Of a DNA stretch of 64,000 nucleotides, positions 51,260 to 62,219 are shown in pieces; the stretch's first letter is position 1; each line of letters opens with the position of its first letter. The notes beneath the pieces are model-generated. The model saw only the letters and a list, made by a program, of their open reading frames with translations. It was not told the DNA's origin and did no database searches. The DNA is from Streptomyces sp. NBC_00878 (GTDB lineage Bacteria; Actinomycetota; Actinomycetes; Streptomycetales; Streptomycetaceae). Location: positions 8,928,001-8,992,000 of the forward strand of contig NZ_JAPEOK010000001.1 of NCBI RefSeq assembly GCF_026341515.1, given 5' to 3'. Position numbers and translations under genes: made by a program.

Positions 51260-52225
51260 ATGACCGCCACCCTCACGCGCCGGGCTCCTGCCCGGTGGAA
51301 GGTCGTCCCGCGCAGGCGCGACCGCCGGGCACCGCTGTTCTTCCTCGCACCGTGGCTGATCGGCCTCATCGCCTTCTTCGGCTATCCGCTCGTGATGACG
51401 GTCTATCTGTCCTTCACCAGCTACACGATGCTCGACCAGCCCAAAGCCGTCGGATTCCGCAACTACGCCTACCTGCTGACCGAGGACCCCTTCCTGTGGC
51501 AGGCCGTCCGCAACACCGGCTGGTTCCTCGTGGTCATGGTCCCCACCCAGGTGCTCTTCGCACTCGGCGCGGCCATGGTGCTGACCCGCATCAGATCCGG
51601 CGCGGGCATCTTCCGCACCCTGTTCTTCCTGCCCTCCCTCGCCCCGCCGGTCGCCGCGACCGTGGCCTTCGTCTTCCTGTTCAACCCGGCCACCGGACCG
51701 GTCAACCAGGCCCTCGGACTGCTCGGCATCGAAGGCCCCCTGTGGTTCTCCGATCCGGGCTGGGCCAAGCCCGGCCTCGTCCTGCTCGCCCTGTGGGGCA
51801 GCGGCAACCTGGTCGTCATCCTGCTCGCCGCACTGCTCGACGTACCGGCCGAACTGAAAGAGGCCGCCGCCATCGACGGCGCCAACGGCCGGCAGGCGTT
51901 CCGGCACGTGACCGTCCCGACCATCTCGCCCGTCCTGCTGTTCGCCGTCGTCACCGGAATGATCGCCGCACTGCAGTACTTCACCCAGGCGGTGGTGGCG
52001 GGGTCGGTGGCCAGCGGCAGCGCCGACATCACCCCCTCCGCCCAGTCGCCCGGACCACCGGAGGGCTCCACGCTCACCCTGCCCTACTGGCTCTTCGTCC
52101 AGGGCTTCCAGCGGTTCAACATGGGCTACGCCTGCGCGCTCGCCGTCCTGCTGTTCGTGGTCTCGATGGCCTTCATCTCCCTGCTCCTGCACCGTCGTTC
52201 GGGATTCTCGGGGGGTACGGCATGA
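51260..52225 (+). CDS. ABC sugar transporter permease (MalF-like)
   Basis: 321 residues, starting directly at the base after the binding-protein stop. Six membrane helices; the EAA loop reads ELKEAAAIDGANGRQAFRHVTVPTISP, the contact site for the ATPase. It is the first of two permeases and its stop overlaps the next start (ATGA). Confidence 0.92.
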   Translation: MTATLTRRAPARWKVVPRRRDRRAPLFFLAPWLIGLIAFFGYPLVMTVYLSFTSYTMLDQPKAVGFRNYAYLLTEDPFLWQAVRNTGWFLVVMVPTQVLFALGAAMVLTRIRSGAGIFRTLFFLPSLAPPVAATVAFVFLFNPATGPVNQALGLLGIEGPLWFSDPGWAKPGLVLLALWGSGNLVVILLAALLDVPAELKEAAAIDGANGRQAFRHVTVPTISPVLLFAVVTGMIAALQYFTQAVVAGSVASGSADITPSAQSPGPPEGSTLTLPYWLFVQGFQRFNMGYACALAVLLFVVSMAFISLLLHRRSGFSGGTA

Positions 52226-53043
52226 ACCGCGGCCTGATCTGGATCGCCCGCCACTCGCTGGCACTCGCGCTAGCCGCGGGGTTCGTGCTGCCGATGGTGT
52301 TCATCGTGCTGACCGCGGTCATGCCCGAGCAGCAGACGATGACCGGCGACCTGTGGCCCACCTCCTGGCAGTGGTCCAACCTCGGCGAGGTCTTCGACCG
52401 GGCACCGCTGCTGACCTGGCTGCGCAACACGGTCGTCTACGCCTCGCTGATCACGGCCTTCACCCTGGTGTCCTCGGTACCGGCGGCCTACGCGCTGGCG
52501 CGCTACCGCTTCCGCGGCCGCAACGCCGCGTTCCTCCTGGTGATCGCGACCATGCTGCTGCCGCCGCAGGTGCTGATCGTCCCGATGTACGTCGTCTGGG
52601 CCGACCTCGGCCTGACGGGCAGCATCTGGCCCCTGGTCCTGCCCACGCTGTTCGGCGACGCGTTCGCGATCTTCCTGTTCCGCCAGTTCCTCCTGACCAT
52701 CCCTCAGGAGTACGCGGACGCGGCACGCATCGACGGGTGCGGAGAGCTCAGAGTGCTGCTCAAAGTGGTCCTGCCGATGCTGAAGCCGGCCATCGCCGCG
52801 GTCGGCCTGTTCTCCTTCTTCTACGCCTGGAACGACTACTACGGGCCGCTGGTCTACCTGAGCGAGCGGCCCGAGCACTGGACGCTCTCGCTGGGACTCG
52901 CGTCGTTCAAGACCGTCCACGCCGTCCAGTGGAACCTCACCATGGCGGCCACGCTGATCGTCATGGCACCGCTGATCATCATCTTCTTCTTCGCCCAGAA
53001 AGCCTTCATCGAGGGCGTCACACTGACAGGAGTCAAGGGTTGA
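52222..53043 (+). CDS. ABC sugar transporter permease (MalG-like)
   Basis: 273 residues, ATG overlapping the upstream stop. Six membrane helices; EAA loop EYADAARIDGCGELRVLLKVVLPMLKP. Pairs with the MalF-like permease. Its stop overlaps the TTG start of the GH4 gene, so uptake and intracellular hydrolysis are translationally linked. Confidence 0.92.
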   Translation: MNRGLIWIARHSLALALAAGFVLPMVFIVLTAVMPEQQTMTGDLWPTSWQWSNLGEVFDRAPLLTWLRNTVVYASLITAFTLVSSVPAAYALARYRFRGRNAAFLLVIATMLLPPQVLIVPMYVVWADLGLTGSIWPLVLPTLFGDAFAIFLFRQFLLTIPQEYADAARIDGCGELRVLLKVVLPMLKPAIAAVGLFSFFYAWNDYYGPLVYLSERPEHWTLSLGLASFKTVHAVQWNLTMAATLIVMAPLIIIFFFAQKAFIEGVTLTGVKG

Positions 53044-54293
53044 AAATCGCCGTGGTCGGAGGGGGCTCCACCTACACCCCCGAGCTCATCGACGGATTCG
53101 CGCGACTGCGCGACGAACTCCCCCTCACCGAAATCGTATTGATCGACCCCGATACCCCGCGCCTCGAACTGGTCGCCGCCATGGCCCGGCGCATGCTGGC
53201 CCGAGTCGGCCATCCGGCCCGGGTCGTGGCCACCGACAGCATCGAACAAGTCGCCGGTGCTTCAGCGGTGTTGCTGCAAATACGCGTCGGAGGACAGGCC
53301 GCACGCAACTCCGACGAGACACTGCCGCTGGAATGCGGCTGCGTCGGACAGGAGACCACCGGGGCCGGCGGGCTGGCCAAGGCCCTGCGTACCGTCCCCG
53401 TGGTCCTCGACATCGCCGAGCAGGTCCGGCGGTACGCCCCGGACGCGTGGATCGTCGACTTCACCAATCCGGTCGGCATCGTGACCCGGGCTCTGCTCGA
53501 CGCGGGGCACAAGGCGGTCGGACTGTGCAACGTCGCGATCGGCTTCCAGCGCCGCTTCGCGGGCTTCCTCGGCGTCGACCCCTCCAGGATCTCCCTCGGC
53601 CATGTCGGCCTCAACCACCTGACCTGGATCCGCGAGGTCCACCTCGACGGCGCCGACGTGCTGCCTGCCGTGCTGGAGAAGCACGAGCCGGAACTCGCCG
53701 ACCGAGTCGGCCTCCCCGCCGGACTGCTCCGCCGGCTCGGCATCGTCCCGTCGTACTACCTGCGCTTCTTCTACATCCACGACCGAGTGGTGGACGAGCA
53801 GCGCGGATCCCTCTCCCGCGCGGCAGCCGTCGCCGAGATGGAGACCAAGCTGCTGGAGCTGTACGCCGACCCGTCTGTGGACACCAAGCCGGCTCTCCTG
53901 GAGGAGCGCGGCGGGGCGTACTACTCCGAGGCCGCGGTGGCCCTCATCGTCTCGCTCCTCGACGACCGGGGAGACGTACAGGTGGTGAACCTCCGCAACA
54001 ACGGCACCCTGCCCTTCCTTCCCGACGAGGCGGTCATCGAAGTCCCGGCGACCATCACCGCGCAAGGCCCCCGGCCCGTACCCGTGGCGCCGGTGTCCCC
54101 GCTGCTCGCCGGACTGATCTCCCACGTGTCGGCGTACGAGACGCTCGCCGTGGAGGCCGCACTGCACGGCGGCCGGGACCGGGTCTTCGACGCGCTGCTC
54201 GCCCATCCGCTGATCGGCCAGGTGCCACAGGCCGCCGAGCTCACCCGGATCCTCGTCGAGGCGGAACACGCCCACCTGGCGTGGACGACGTGA
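53040..54293 (+). CDS. GH4 glycosidase (6-phospho-beta-glucosidase-like)
   Basis: 417 residues, TTG start with AGGAG seven bases upstream (MKIAVVGGGSTYTPELIDGF). GH4 enzymes use NAD and a divalent metal and work by a redox elimination route. The NAD loop GGGSTYTPEL, NPVGIVTRA, metal ligands Cys163 (GLCNVAIG) and His188 (GHVGLNHLTW) are all present. Annotated relatives are 6-phospho-beta-glucosidases; with an ABC rather than PTS importer the phosphate would have to come from the adjacent kinase, or the enzyme may act on unphosphorylated sugars. The GH4 stop overlaps the kinase start. Confidence 0.88.
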   Translation: MKIAVVGGGSTYTPELIDGFARLRDELPLTEIVLIDPDTPRLELVAAMARRMLARVGHPARVVATDSIEQVAGASAVLLQIRVGGQAARNSDETLPLECGCVGQETTGAGGLAKALRTVPVVLDIAEQVRRYAPDAWIVDFTNPVGIVTRALLDAGHKAVGLCNVAIGFQRRFAGFLGVDPSRISLGHVGLNHLTWIREVHLDGADVLPAVLEKHEPELADRVGLPAGLLRRLGIVPSYYLRFFYIHDRVVDEQRGSLSRAAAVAEMETKLLELYADPSVDTKPALLEERGGAYYSEAAVALIVSLLDDRGDVQVVNLRNNGTLPFLPDEAVIEVPATITAQGPRPVPVAPVSPLLAGLISHVSAYETLAVEAALHGGRDRVFDALLAHPLIGQVPQAAELTRILVEAEHAHLAWTT

Positions 54294-55234
54294 GGACGGT
54301 TCTCGCGGTCGACGGCGGGAACAGCAAGACCGCCGTCGCACTGCTGACCGAGGACGGCTCGGTGCTGGCGACCGGCCGGAGCGGCGGCTTTCGGCCGCAC
54401 GGCGAGGGAATCGGCACGGCAGTCGACCGCATCGAGAACGCCCTCGGCCGCGTCCCGCATGTCGACCATGTCTCGGCATGCCTGGCCGGGGCGGACTTCC
54501 CCTTCGAGGAACAGGCCCTGACAGCGGAGATCGTCCGGCGCGGTTACAGCAACGACGTGACCGTCGTCAACGACACCTTCGCGCTGCTCAGAGCAGGGGC
54601 AACCACGGGTGTCGGGGTCGCCGTGGTATGCGGCGCCGGGCTGAACGCGGTCGGAGTGGCGCCGGACGGCAGGGTCGCCCGGTTCCCGGCCCTCGGCCGG
54701 ATCAGCGGCGACTGGGGCGGTGGAGTCGACCTCTCCCACGAAGCCCTGTGGCACGCGGTCCGCGCCGAGGACGGGCGCGGCCCGGCCACGACCCTGCTGG
54801 ACGCCGTGTGTACGTGCTTCGCCACTCATACGGCCGAGGAGGTCGTCCTGGCCCTGCACACCGGCGCGTTGCCGGCCGACCGCCTGCACGACCTGGTCCC
54901 CCCGCTGCTGCGCGCGGCAGCGGGGGGCGACCCGGTCGCGTACTCCGTCGTCGACCGGCAGGCCGCCGAGATAGCCGCGATGGGCATCGTGGCACTGCGC
55001 CGCCTCGACCTGATCGGGACACCGGCCGAGGTCGTCCTCGGCGGCGGCGTGATCGCCGCGCGGGAGCCGTTGCTCAGCGCCCTTCTGGAGGAGCGGTTCG
55101 CCGAGCGGGCACCGCTGGCCAAGCTGCTCATCACCGAAGCCCCGCCGATCGTGGGCGCGGCCCTGCTCGGCCTCGACCGGTTGGCCGCTCCGGACTCCGC
55201 GGCACGGCGGCTGCGCTCGGCCCTGGCCCACTGA
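54290..55234 (+). CDS. BadF/BadG/N-acetylglucosamine-kinase-type sugar kinase
   Basis: 314 residues from GTG 54290, overlapping the GH4 stop (GTGA). Actin-like ATPase motifs: LAVDGGNSKTAVAL (phosphate 1), VVNDTFALLRAG (connect 1), VAVVCGAGLNAVGV (phosphate 2), VVLGGGVIAA (adenosine). It probably phosphorylates a sugar released or imported by the preceding genes. It is the last gene of the operon; argC follows with its own promoter. Confidence 0.88.
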   Translation: MRTVLAVDGGNSKTAVALLTEDGSVLATGRSGGFRPHGEGIGTAVDRIENALGRVPHVDHVSACLAGADFPFEEQALTAEIVRRGYSNDVTVVNDTFALLRAGATTGVGVAVVCGAGLNAVGVAPDGRVARFPALGRISGDWGGGVDLSHEALWHAVRAEDGRGPATTLLDAVCTCFATHTAEEVVLALHTGALPADRLHDLVPPLLRAAAGGDPVAYSVVDRQAAEIAAMGIVALRRLDLIGTPAEVVLGGGVIAAREPLLSALLEERFAERAPLAKLLITEAPPIVGAALLGLDRLAAPDSAARRLRSALAH

Positions 55235-55253
55235 GGCGCACCGGGGACAGCGA

Positions 55254-56335
<1,082 letters not shown>

Positions 56336-56423
56336 GCGACGCACGTGCAGCCGCCGGGCCGCAGACAACGACGAAAGCCGCACCTCTGCGCTGCACGGGC
56401 GGAGAAGCGAACAAGGAGTCACA

Positions 56424-57575
56424 GTGAGTGTCACCGCCGCCAAGGGGTTCACCGCTTCCGGCATCGCCGCCGGAATCAAGGAGAACGGCAACCCGGACCT
56501 CGCCCTCGTGGTCAACAACGGGCCCCGCCTCGCCGCCGCGGGCGTCTTCACCTCCAACCGCGTGAAGGCCGCGCCCGTCCTGTGGTCCGAGCAGGTCCTG
56601 AAGGGCGGTCAGGTCTCCGCCGTGATCCTCAACTCCGGTGGCGCCAACGCCTGTACGGGACCCAAGGGCTTCCAGGACACGCACGCGACCGCCGAGAAGG
56701 TCGCCGAGGTCCTCGGGCAGAACGCCGGCGAGGTCGCCGTCGCGTCGACCGGGCTCATCGGCCTGCTGCTCCCGATGGACAAGCTCCTGCCGGGAGTTGA
56801 GCAGGCCGCCGCCCAACTCTCCGAGCACGGCGGCGAGAAGGCCGCCATCGCCATCAAGACCACCGACTCCGTCCACAAGACCTCGGTCGCCGAGGGGGAC
56901 GGCTGGACCGTCGGTGGCATGGCCAAGGGTGCGGGCATGCTCGCCCCCGGCCTCGCCACGATGCTGGTCGTCCTCACCACGGACGCCGACGTCGAGAGCG
57001 ATGCGCTGGACAAGGCCCTGCGCGCCGCCACCCGTACGACCTTCGACCGGGTCGACTCCGACGGCTGCATGTCGACCAACGACACCGTGCTGCTGCTCGC
57101 CTCCGGAGCCTCCCAAGTCGCCCCGGACTACGCGGAGTTCGCCGAGGCCGTACGCAAGGTCTGTGACGATCTCGGCCAGCAGCTCATCCGGGACGCCGAG
57201 GGCGCGAGCAAGGACATCAAGGTCGAGGTGGTCAACGCCGCGAGCGAGGACGACGCCGTCGAGGTGGGCCGCTCCATCGCCCGCAACAACCTCCTCAAGT
57301 GCGCGATCCACGGCGAGGATCCCAACTGGGGCCGCGTGCTCTCCGCCATCGGCACGACCCGAGCCGCCTTCGAGCCCGACCAGTTGAACGTCGCCATCAA
57401 CGGCGTCTGGGTCTGCAAGAACGGCGGCGTCGGCGAGGACCGCGACAAGGTCGACATGCGCTACCGCGAGGTCCACATCGTCGCCGACCTCGCCGCGGGC
57501 GCCGAGACCGCCACCATCTGGACCAACGACCTCACTGCCGACTACGTCCACGAGAACAGCGCGTACTCATCATGA
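56424..57575 (+). CDS. argJ: Glutamate N-acetyltransferase (ornithine acetyltransferase)
   Basis: 383 residues, GTG start with AAGGAG. The protein self-cleaves before the Thr of the conserved ATML (about residue 179, [23 protein letters not shown]), giving alpha and beta chains; that Thr then becomes the nucleophile. [10 protein letters not shown] and GEDPNWGR are further family motifs. It recycles the acetyl group from N-acetylornithine to glutamate. The stop overlaps the argB start (ATGA). Confidence 0.95.
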   Translation: MSVTAAKGFTASGIAAGIKENGNPDLALVVNNGPRLAAAGVFTSNRVKAAPVLWSEQVLKGGQVSAVILNSGGANACTGPKGFQDTHATAEKVAEVLGQNAGEVAVASTGLIGLLLPMDKLLPGVEQAAAQLSEHGGEKAAIAIKTTDSVHKTSVAEGDGWTVGGMAKGAGMLAPGLATMLVVLTTDADVESDALDKALRAATRTTFDRVDSDGCMSTNDTVLLLASGASQVAPDYAEFAEAVRKVCDDLGQQLIRDAEGASKDIKVEVVNAASEDDAVEVGRSIARNNLLKCAIHGEDPNWGRVLSAIGTTRAAFEPDQLNVAINGVWVCKNGGVGEDRDKVDMRYREVHIVADLAAGAETATIWTNDLTADYVHENSAYSS

Positions 57576-58570
57576 GCAGTACCCGCAGGCACACCGCACT
57601 CCCCAAGGCCCAGATCCTCATCGAGGCGCTGCCCTGGCTGACACGGCACAACGGCAAGACGGTCGTCATCAAGTTCGGCGGCAACGCCATGATCGACGAG
57701 GACCTGAAGGCCGCGTTCGCGCAGGACGTCGTGTTCCTGCGCCAGGCCGGACTCAAGCCCGTCGTCGTGCACGGCGGCGGCCCGCAGATCAGCGCCGCCC
57801 TCGACAGGCACGGCATCGTCAGCGAGTTCAAGGCGGGCCTCAGGGTCACGACCGAGGACGCCATGGACGTCGTACGCATGGTGCTCGCCGGACAGGTCCA
57901 ACGTGAGCTCGTCGGACTCCTCAACCAGCACGGACCGCTCGCCGTCGGACTCACCGGCGAGGACGCGCACACCATGACCGCCACCAAGCACCAGCCCGAG
58001 ATCAACGGGGAGTTGGTCGACATCGGGCGGGTGGGCGAGATCACCGCGATCGACACGGGCGCGATCGAGGCACTGCTCGCCGACGGCCGGATCCCGGTCG
58101 TCTCGTCGATCGCCCGTAGCCAGGACGACGGACATGTCTACAACGTCAATGCTGATACGGCGGCTGCGGCACTCGCTGCGGCGCTGGGTGCCGAAACACT
58201 GATGGTCCTCACGGACGTCGAGGGACTCTACGAGGACTGGCCGAACTCCGACGAGGTCATCAGCCGGCTCACCGCGCGACAGCTGGAGAAGCTGCTGCCC
58301 GACCTGGCCACCGGCATGGTGCCGAAGATGGAGGGCTGCCTGCACGCCGTGCGCAACGGCGTGAACACCGCCCGCGTGATCGACGGCCGGGTCCAGCACT
58401 CGATCCTGCTGGAGATCTTCACCGACGAGGGCATCGGCACGATGGTCGTGCCGGACGCGGAAGAGACGGACGCGGAAGAGACGGACGCGGAAGAGACGAA
58501 CACGGAAGAGCCGGACGGGCAAGGGCCGGACGGGCAAGAGCCGAACAGGCATGAGGGGGAAGCCGTATGA
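57572..58570 (+). CDS. argB: Acetylglutamate kinase with repetitive acidic tail
   Basis: 332 residues. The amino-acid-kinase fold is complete: [82 protein letters not shown]. Acetylglutamate kinases are about 300 residues; here about 32 extra C-terminal residues are acidic repeats (DAEET three times, then [15 protein letters not shown]), encoded by a 15-bp tandem repeat from about 58456. The stop overlaps argD (ATGA). Phosphorylates N-acetylglutamate; typically inhibited by arginine. Confidence 0.95.
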   Translation: MSSTRRHTALPKAQILIEALPWLTRHNGKTVVIKFGGNAMIDEDLKAAFAQDVVFLRQAGLKPVVVHGGGPQISAALDRHGIVSEFKAGLRVTTEDAMDVVRMVLAGQVQRELVGLLNQHGPLAVGLTGEDAHTMTATKHQPEINGELVDIGRVGEITAIDTGAIEALLADGRIPVVSSIARSQDDGHVYNVNADTAAAALAAALGAETLMVLTDVEGLYEDWPNSDEVISRLTARQLEKLLPDLATGMVPKMEGCLHAVRNGVNTARVIDGRVQHSILLEIFTDEGIGTMVVPDAEETDAEETDAEETNTEEPDGQGPDGQEPNRHEGEAV

Positions 58571-59769
58571 CCGCCAACGAACAGCTCACCCAGCGATGGC
58601 AGGGCGCGCTGATGGACAACTACGGCACGCCGCGGCTGCCCCTCGTCCGCGGTGCGGGCACCAAGTTGTGGGACGCCGACGGCAAGGAGTACCTGGACCT
58701 CGTCGGCGGGATCGCGGTGAACGCGCTCGGCCACGCCCACCCGGCGATCGTCGAGGCCGTGAGCCGGCAGATCGCCTCCCTCGGCCATGTCTCCAACCTC
58801 TTCGTCGCCGAGCCGCCCGTCGCGCTCGCCGAACGGCTGCTCCAGCTCTTCGGACGGGACGGCCGGGTCTACTTCTGCAACTCGGGTGCCGAGGCCAACG
58901 AGGGCGCCTTCAAGATCGGGCGGCTCACGGGCCGCGGGCACATGGTCGCCACCCAGGGCGGTTTCCACGGCCGGACCATGGGCGCGCTCGCGCTCACCGG
59001 CCAGCCGGGCAAGCAGGAGCCGTTCCTGCCGCTGCCGGGCGACGTCACGCATGTGCCGTACGGGGATCCGCAGGCGCTGGCCGCCGCCGTCACCGAGGAC
59101 ACCGCGCTGGTCGTCATCGAGCCGGTCCAGGGCGAGAACGGCGTGATCGTACCGCCGCCCGGCTACCTCAAGGCGGCCCGCGCCATCACCGCCGCCACCG
59201 GCACGTTCCTCGTCCTCGACGAGGTACAGACGGGTGTCGGCCGTACGGGGCACTGGTTCGAGTACCAGGCCCACGAGGGTGTCCTGCCGGACATCGTCAC
59301 GCTCGCGAAGGGGCTCGGCGGCGGGCTTCCGCTCGGTGCGACCGTCGCCTTCGGGCGGGCGGCGCAGCTGCTGAAGCCCGGACACCACGGCACGACCTTC
59401 GGCGGCAACCCGGTCGCCTGCGCCGCCGGACTCGCCGTCCTCGACACGATCGAGGCGGAGGGGCTGCTGGAGAACGTGAAGCGGACCAGCGAGAAGCTGC
59501 GGGAGGGAATCGAGTCCTTCGGCCACCCGTTGATCGATTATGTCCGGGGAGCGGGCCTCCTCCTGGGTATCGTGCTCACCGAGCCACTCGCGCCCCAGGT
59601 GCAGCAGGCGGCTCAGGACGCCGGTCTCCTGGTGAACGCGCCCGCCCCCGATGTCGTACGGCTGATGCCGCCGCTGAACGTGAGCGACGACGAGGTGGAC
59701 GTGTTCCTGCGGGCCCTGCCCGGTGTCCTCGACCAGGCCCGAGACGCCGACGGGGACGGAGCATCCTGA
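58567..59769 (+). CDS. argD: Acetylornithine aminotransferase
   Basis: 400 residues, class III PLP aminotransferase. [16 protein letters not shown] binds the cofactor phosphate, [14 protein letters not shown] holds the Asp that contacts the PLP ring nitrogen, and Lys248 in [13 protein letters not shown] forms the Schiff base. [19 protein letters not shown] is a further family motif. It converts N-acetylglutamate semialdehyde to N-acetylornithine. Coupled to argB at the start; 17 bp precede argR. Confidence 0.96.
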   Translation: MTANEQLTQRWQGALMDNYGTPRLPLVRGAGTKLWDADGKEYLDLVGGIAVNALGHAHPAIVEAVSRQIASLGHVSNLFVAEPPVALAERLLQLFGRDGRVYFCNSGAEANEGAFKIGRLTGRGHMVATQGGFHGRTMGALALTGQPGKQEPFLPLPGDVTHVPYGDPQALAAAVTEDTALVVIEPVQGENGVIVPPPGYLKAARAITAATGTFLVLDEVQTGVGRTGHWFEYQAHEGVLPDIVTLAKGLGGGLPLGATVAFGRAAQLLKPGHHGTTFGGNPVACAAGLAVLDTIEAEGLLENVKRTSEKLREGIESFGHPLIDYVRGAGLLLGIVLTEPLAPQVQQAAQDAGLLVNAPAPDVVRLMPPLNVSDDEVDVFLRALPGVLDQARDADGDGAS

Positions 59770-59786
59770 GGAATGGGACGACGACG

Positions 59787-60323
59787 ATGAGTCAGGCGCA
59801 GGACCACGAGCACGCGGGGCCCGCGGTGCCGCAGACCCGCACGGCACGCCACCGGCGGATCGTGGACATCCTCAACCGGCAGCCGGTGCGTTCCCAGAGC
59901 CAGTTGGCGAAGCTGCTCGCCGACGACGGGCTGAATGTCACTCAGGCGACGCTCTCCCGGGACCTGGACGAGCTGAACGCGGTGAAGATCCGCAACAACG
60001 ACGGTGACCTGATCTATGCGGTGCCGAGTGAGGGGGGTTTCCGGACCCCCCGCGCGCCGCTGGGGGAGTCGGCGAAGGAGGAGCGGATGCGGAGGCTGTC
60101 CTCGGAGCTGTTGATCTCCGCGGAGGCTTCGGCGAACCTCGTGGTTCTGCGGACCCCTCCGGGGGCTGCGCAGTTTCTTGCCTCGGCGATTGATCAGGCG
60201 GAGTTGCAGGACATTCTCGGGACGATCGCCGGGGATGACACGTTGCTGTTGATCAGTCGGAATCCCACGGGTGGGCAGGCGTTGGCCGATCACTTGCTGC
60301 GGTTGGCTCAGAATCACCATTGA
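59787..60323 (+). CDS. argR: Arginine repressor
   Basis: 178 residues. The N-terminal winged helix (about 20-90: [44 protein letters not shown]) is followed by the hexamerisation and arginine-binding domain (about 105-178) containing [31 protein letters not shown]. With arginine bound it represses the arg genes through ARG boxes, here probably at the argC promoter. Last gene of the cluster. Confidence 0.95.
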   Translation: MSQAQDHEHAGPAVPQTRTARHRRIVDILNRQPVRSQSQLAKLLADDGLNVTQATLSRDLDELNAVKIRNNDGDLIYAVPSEGGFRTPRAPLGESAKEERMRRLSSELLISAEASANLVVLRTPPGAAQFLASAIDQAELQDILGTIAGDDTLLLISRNPTGGQALADHLLRLAQNHH

Positions 60324-60344
60324 GGGTGGTGATTCGGGTGCGGG

Positions 60345-60444
60345 TGCGTGGGGGCTGGTCGCGCCCACGGTGGGGGTCCCCCGCTCGAGCGAAGCCGAGA
60401 GTGGGGGAGGAGCCGCAAAATGTCACAGCCCCACGCCCCTAAAA
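60345..60444. repeat. Dispersed repeat region after argR
   Basis: Contains a hairpin CCCCCGCTC-gagcgaagccga-GAGTGGGGG (about 60378-60408) and then GGAGCCGCAAAATGTCACAG with CCCCACGCCCCT, the reverse complement of the 23512-23560 repeat with about two changes in 32 bases. I recognise the first hairpin as common between Streptomyces genes. The remainder up to 60540 has no gene. Confidence 0.65.
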
Positions 60445-60540
60445 GCCCGGCCTCGGCTCAGGCGAAGTGCCAGGTCATCCGCGCCTTTGAAAACCCGCCT
60501 CCGCCCAGGCCGCCCGCGCGCCTGAAGGGATGACTCCGCC

Positions 60541-61365
60541 TCAGCCCAGGCGGTTCGCCAAGCCCCCCGTGCATCTGACCTCGTCGCCCGCCGTGATCAG
60601 TAGGGCCTCGACGTCCGGGAGGGATTCCAGCCAGGTCAGGGCCTGGCGGGAGCCCATCGCGAAGGCCGCCGTCGCCCAGGCGTCCGCCCAGGTGATGCGG
60701 GGGCCGACGACGGTCACGGCCACCAGGTCGGTGACCGCGGAGCGGCCGGTGCGCGGGTCCACGATGTGCGTGCCGCGCTCGGCGGAGCCCGAGGTGGCCA
60801 CGGCCAGTTCGTCGACGCCGGCCGCGGTGACCACCGCGGCCAGACCGCCGGGCCGCAGCGGGTCGGAGACGCCGACCCGCCAGGGCCGGTGCGGCCCCGG
60901 CACGCCGTACATCTGCACGTCTCCGCCGCCGTTCACGCTCACGCCGGTCGCGCCGGCCGCGACGAGATGCCGGGCCACGCGCTCGACGCTCCAGCCCTTC
61001 ACCATGCCGGTCGGGTCGACGACACCCGCGTACTTCGTGCTGAACCAGCCGTCGCTCAACCGCTCGGCCTCGGCGCACAGTTCGAGTACCTCGGCGACCT
61101 CCGGGTCGCACTGGGCGACGGTCAGTTCGCCGCGCGCGAGCCGGGAGATCTGGCTGTTCTCGCGGTAGGTGCTGAACACCTCGTCCACCGCGTGGAGTTG
61201 GGCCACGGCCTCCGCCAGCGCGGCCTGTACGGCCTCGGGTTCACCACCCCGTACGTCGAAGGAGAAGACCGTGCCCATCACCTCCTCCGCGTGCCGTACC
61301 GCCACGGGCGCCTCGGCGGATTCGGCGGATTCGGCCAGTTCGGCCGGCTCGGTGGGATCAGCCAC
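60541..61365 (-). CDS. FAD:protein FMN transferase (ApbE)
   Basis: 274 residues from GTG 61365, which overlaps the last codons of the FMN-binding protein gene by eight bases. A short Ala/Glu/Ser-rich N terminus is followed by the ApbE domain: MGTVFSFDV, VDEVFSTYRENSQISRL, DPTGMVKGWSVERVA, SVNGGGDVQMYG, DPRTGRSA and the metal-binding TWADAWATAAFAMG. The enzyme attaches FMN covalently to Ser/Thr in target proteins outside the membrane or at its surface; the neighbouring protein has two such target motifs. No clear signal peptide is visible, so the location is uncertain. Confidence 0.92.
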   Translation of the reverse strand: MADPTEPAELAESAESAEAPVAVRHAEEVMGTVFSFDVRGGEPEAVQAALAEAVAQLHAVDEVFSTYRENSQISRLARGELTVAQCDPEVAEVLELCAEAERLSDGWFSTKYAGVVDPTGMVKGWSVERVARHLVAAGATGVSVNGGGDVQMYGVPGPHRPWRVGVSDPLRPGGLAAVVTAAGVDELAVATSGSAERGTHIVDPRTGRSAVTDLVAVTVVGPRITWADAWATAAFAMGSRQALTWLESLPDVEALLITAGDEVRCTGGLANRLG

Positions 61366-62200
61366 CGGCCTGGTCCAGGGCCGACTGGAGGGACTTCTTG
61401 TAGCCGCCGCTGGTGTAGGTGGCGCCGGAGACCGCGTCGATGTCGGCACTGCCCGCCGCGACCGCGGCCTGGTTGAGCTTCGGCACCGCGTCACCGCTGA
61501 TCTGGCTGCTGCGTCCGCCGCTGGGCTGCTGCACCGCCTCGGCCTTGGTGATCTTCCCGCCGTTGACGGTGATCCGGACCTGCACGGGGCCGTAGTCGGT
61601 CTGGACGGCCGTGCCCGTGACGGTCTTCGCCTGAGCGGCACCCCCACCGGTGGACCCACCCGTGGACCCGCCCGTTGAACCGCTCGCGTCGGCCGAGCCG
61701 CCGCCAGAGGTCCCGCCAGAGGTGCCGCCGGTCGCCGAGGACGAGCCGGCCTTGTCGAGGGCCGACTGGAGGGACTTCTTGTAGCCGCCGCTGGTGTAGG
61801 TGGCACCCGAGACCGCGTCGATGTCGGCGCTGCCCGTCCGGATCGCCGCCTGGTTGAGCTTGGGCACCGAGTTGGTGCTGACCTCGGTGCTGCGACCGCC
61901 GCTGGGCGCCTCGATGGCGGCGGCCGAGGTGATCTTGCCGCCGCTCATCGTGATACGGACCTGGACGTTGCCGTACTCGGTCTTGACGACGTCACCGGTG
62001 AGGGTCTCGTCCCCTCCACTGCCCGCGGCCTGTGCGCCTCCGGTTCCCTGGGGTGCGACCGACTGCTGCCCTTGCGGTGTGCCCTCGGCCGACGCGGACG
62101 CCGGGTCCGAGGAGGGCTTCAGCGTCAGCAGCAGCACGATCCCGGACACCGTGGCGGCACCGGCCAGCACGATACGTCGCAGGGGGTGGCTCTTCTTCAT
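61358..62200 (-). CDS. Exported protein with two FMN-binding domains
   Basis: 280 residues, signal or anchor helix (IVLAGAATVSGIVLLLTL), then two FMN_bind domains (about 68-150 and 196-278) joined by a Gly/Ser/Thr linker. Each domain ends with the flavinylation motif DAVSGATYTSGGYKKSLQSALD; Thr134 and Thr261 are the expected FMN attachment sites. The DNA encoding the two motifs is identical over about 45 bp (61379-61423 and 61761-61805), so the duplication is recent or gene-converted. It probably carries electrons between the ferric-reductase-like protein and an external acceptor. Confidence 0.9.
   Translation of the reverse strand: MKKSHPLRRIVLAGAATVSGIVLLLTLKPSSDPASASAEGTPQGQQSVAPQGTGGAQAAGSGGDETLTGDVVKTEYGNVQVRITMSGGKITSAAAIEAPSGGRSTEVSTNSVPKLNQAAIRTGSADIDAVSGATYTSGGYKKSLQSALDKAGSSSATGGTSGGTSGGGSADASGSTGGSTGGSTGGGAAQAKTVTGTAVQTDYGPVQVRITVNGGKITKAEAVQQPSGGRSSQISGDAVPKLNQAAVAAGSADIDAVSGATYTSGGYKKSLQSALDQAGG
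61379..61423. repeat. Intragenic direct repeat (with 61761-61805)
   Basis: The sequence GCCGACTGGAGGGACTTCTT and the 25 bases after it occur identically at 61761-61805, 381 bp away and in the same frame. They encode the flavinylation motif and C-terminal helix of each FMN-binding domain. Recombination between the copies would remove exactly one domain. Confidence 0.85.
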
Positions 62201-62219
62201 CGGTGCGGACTCCCGTTCG

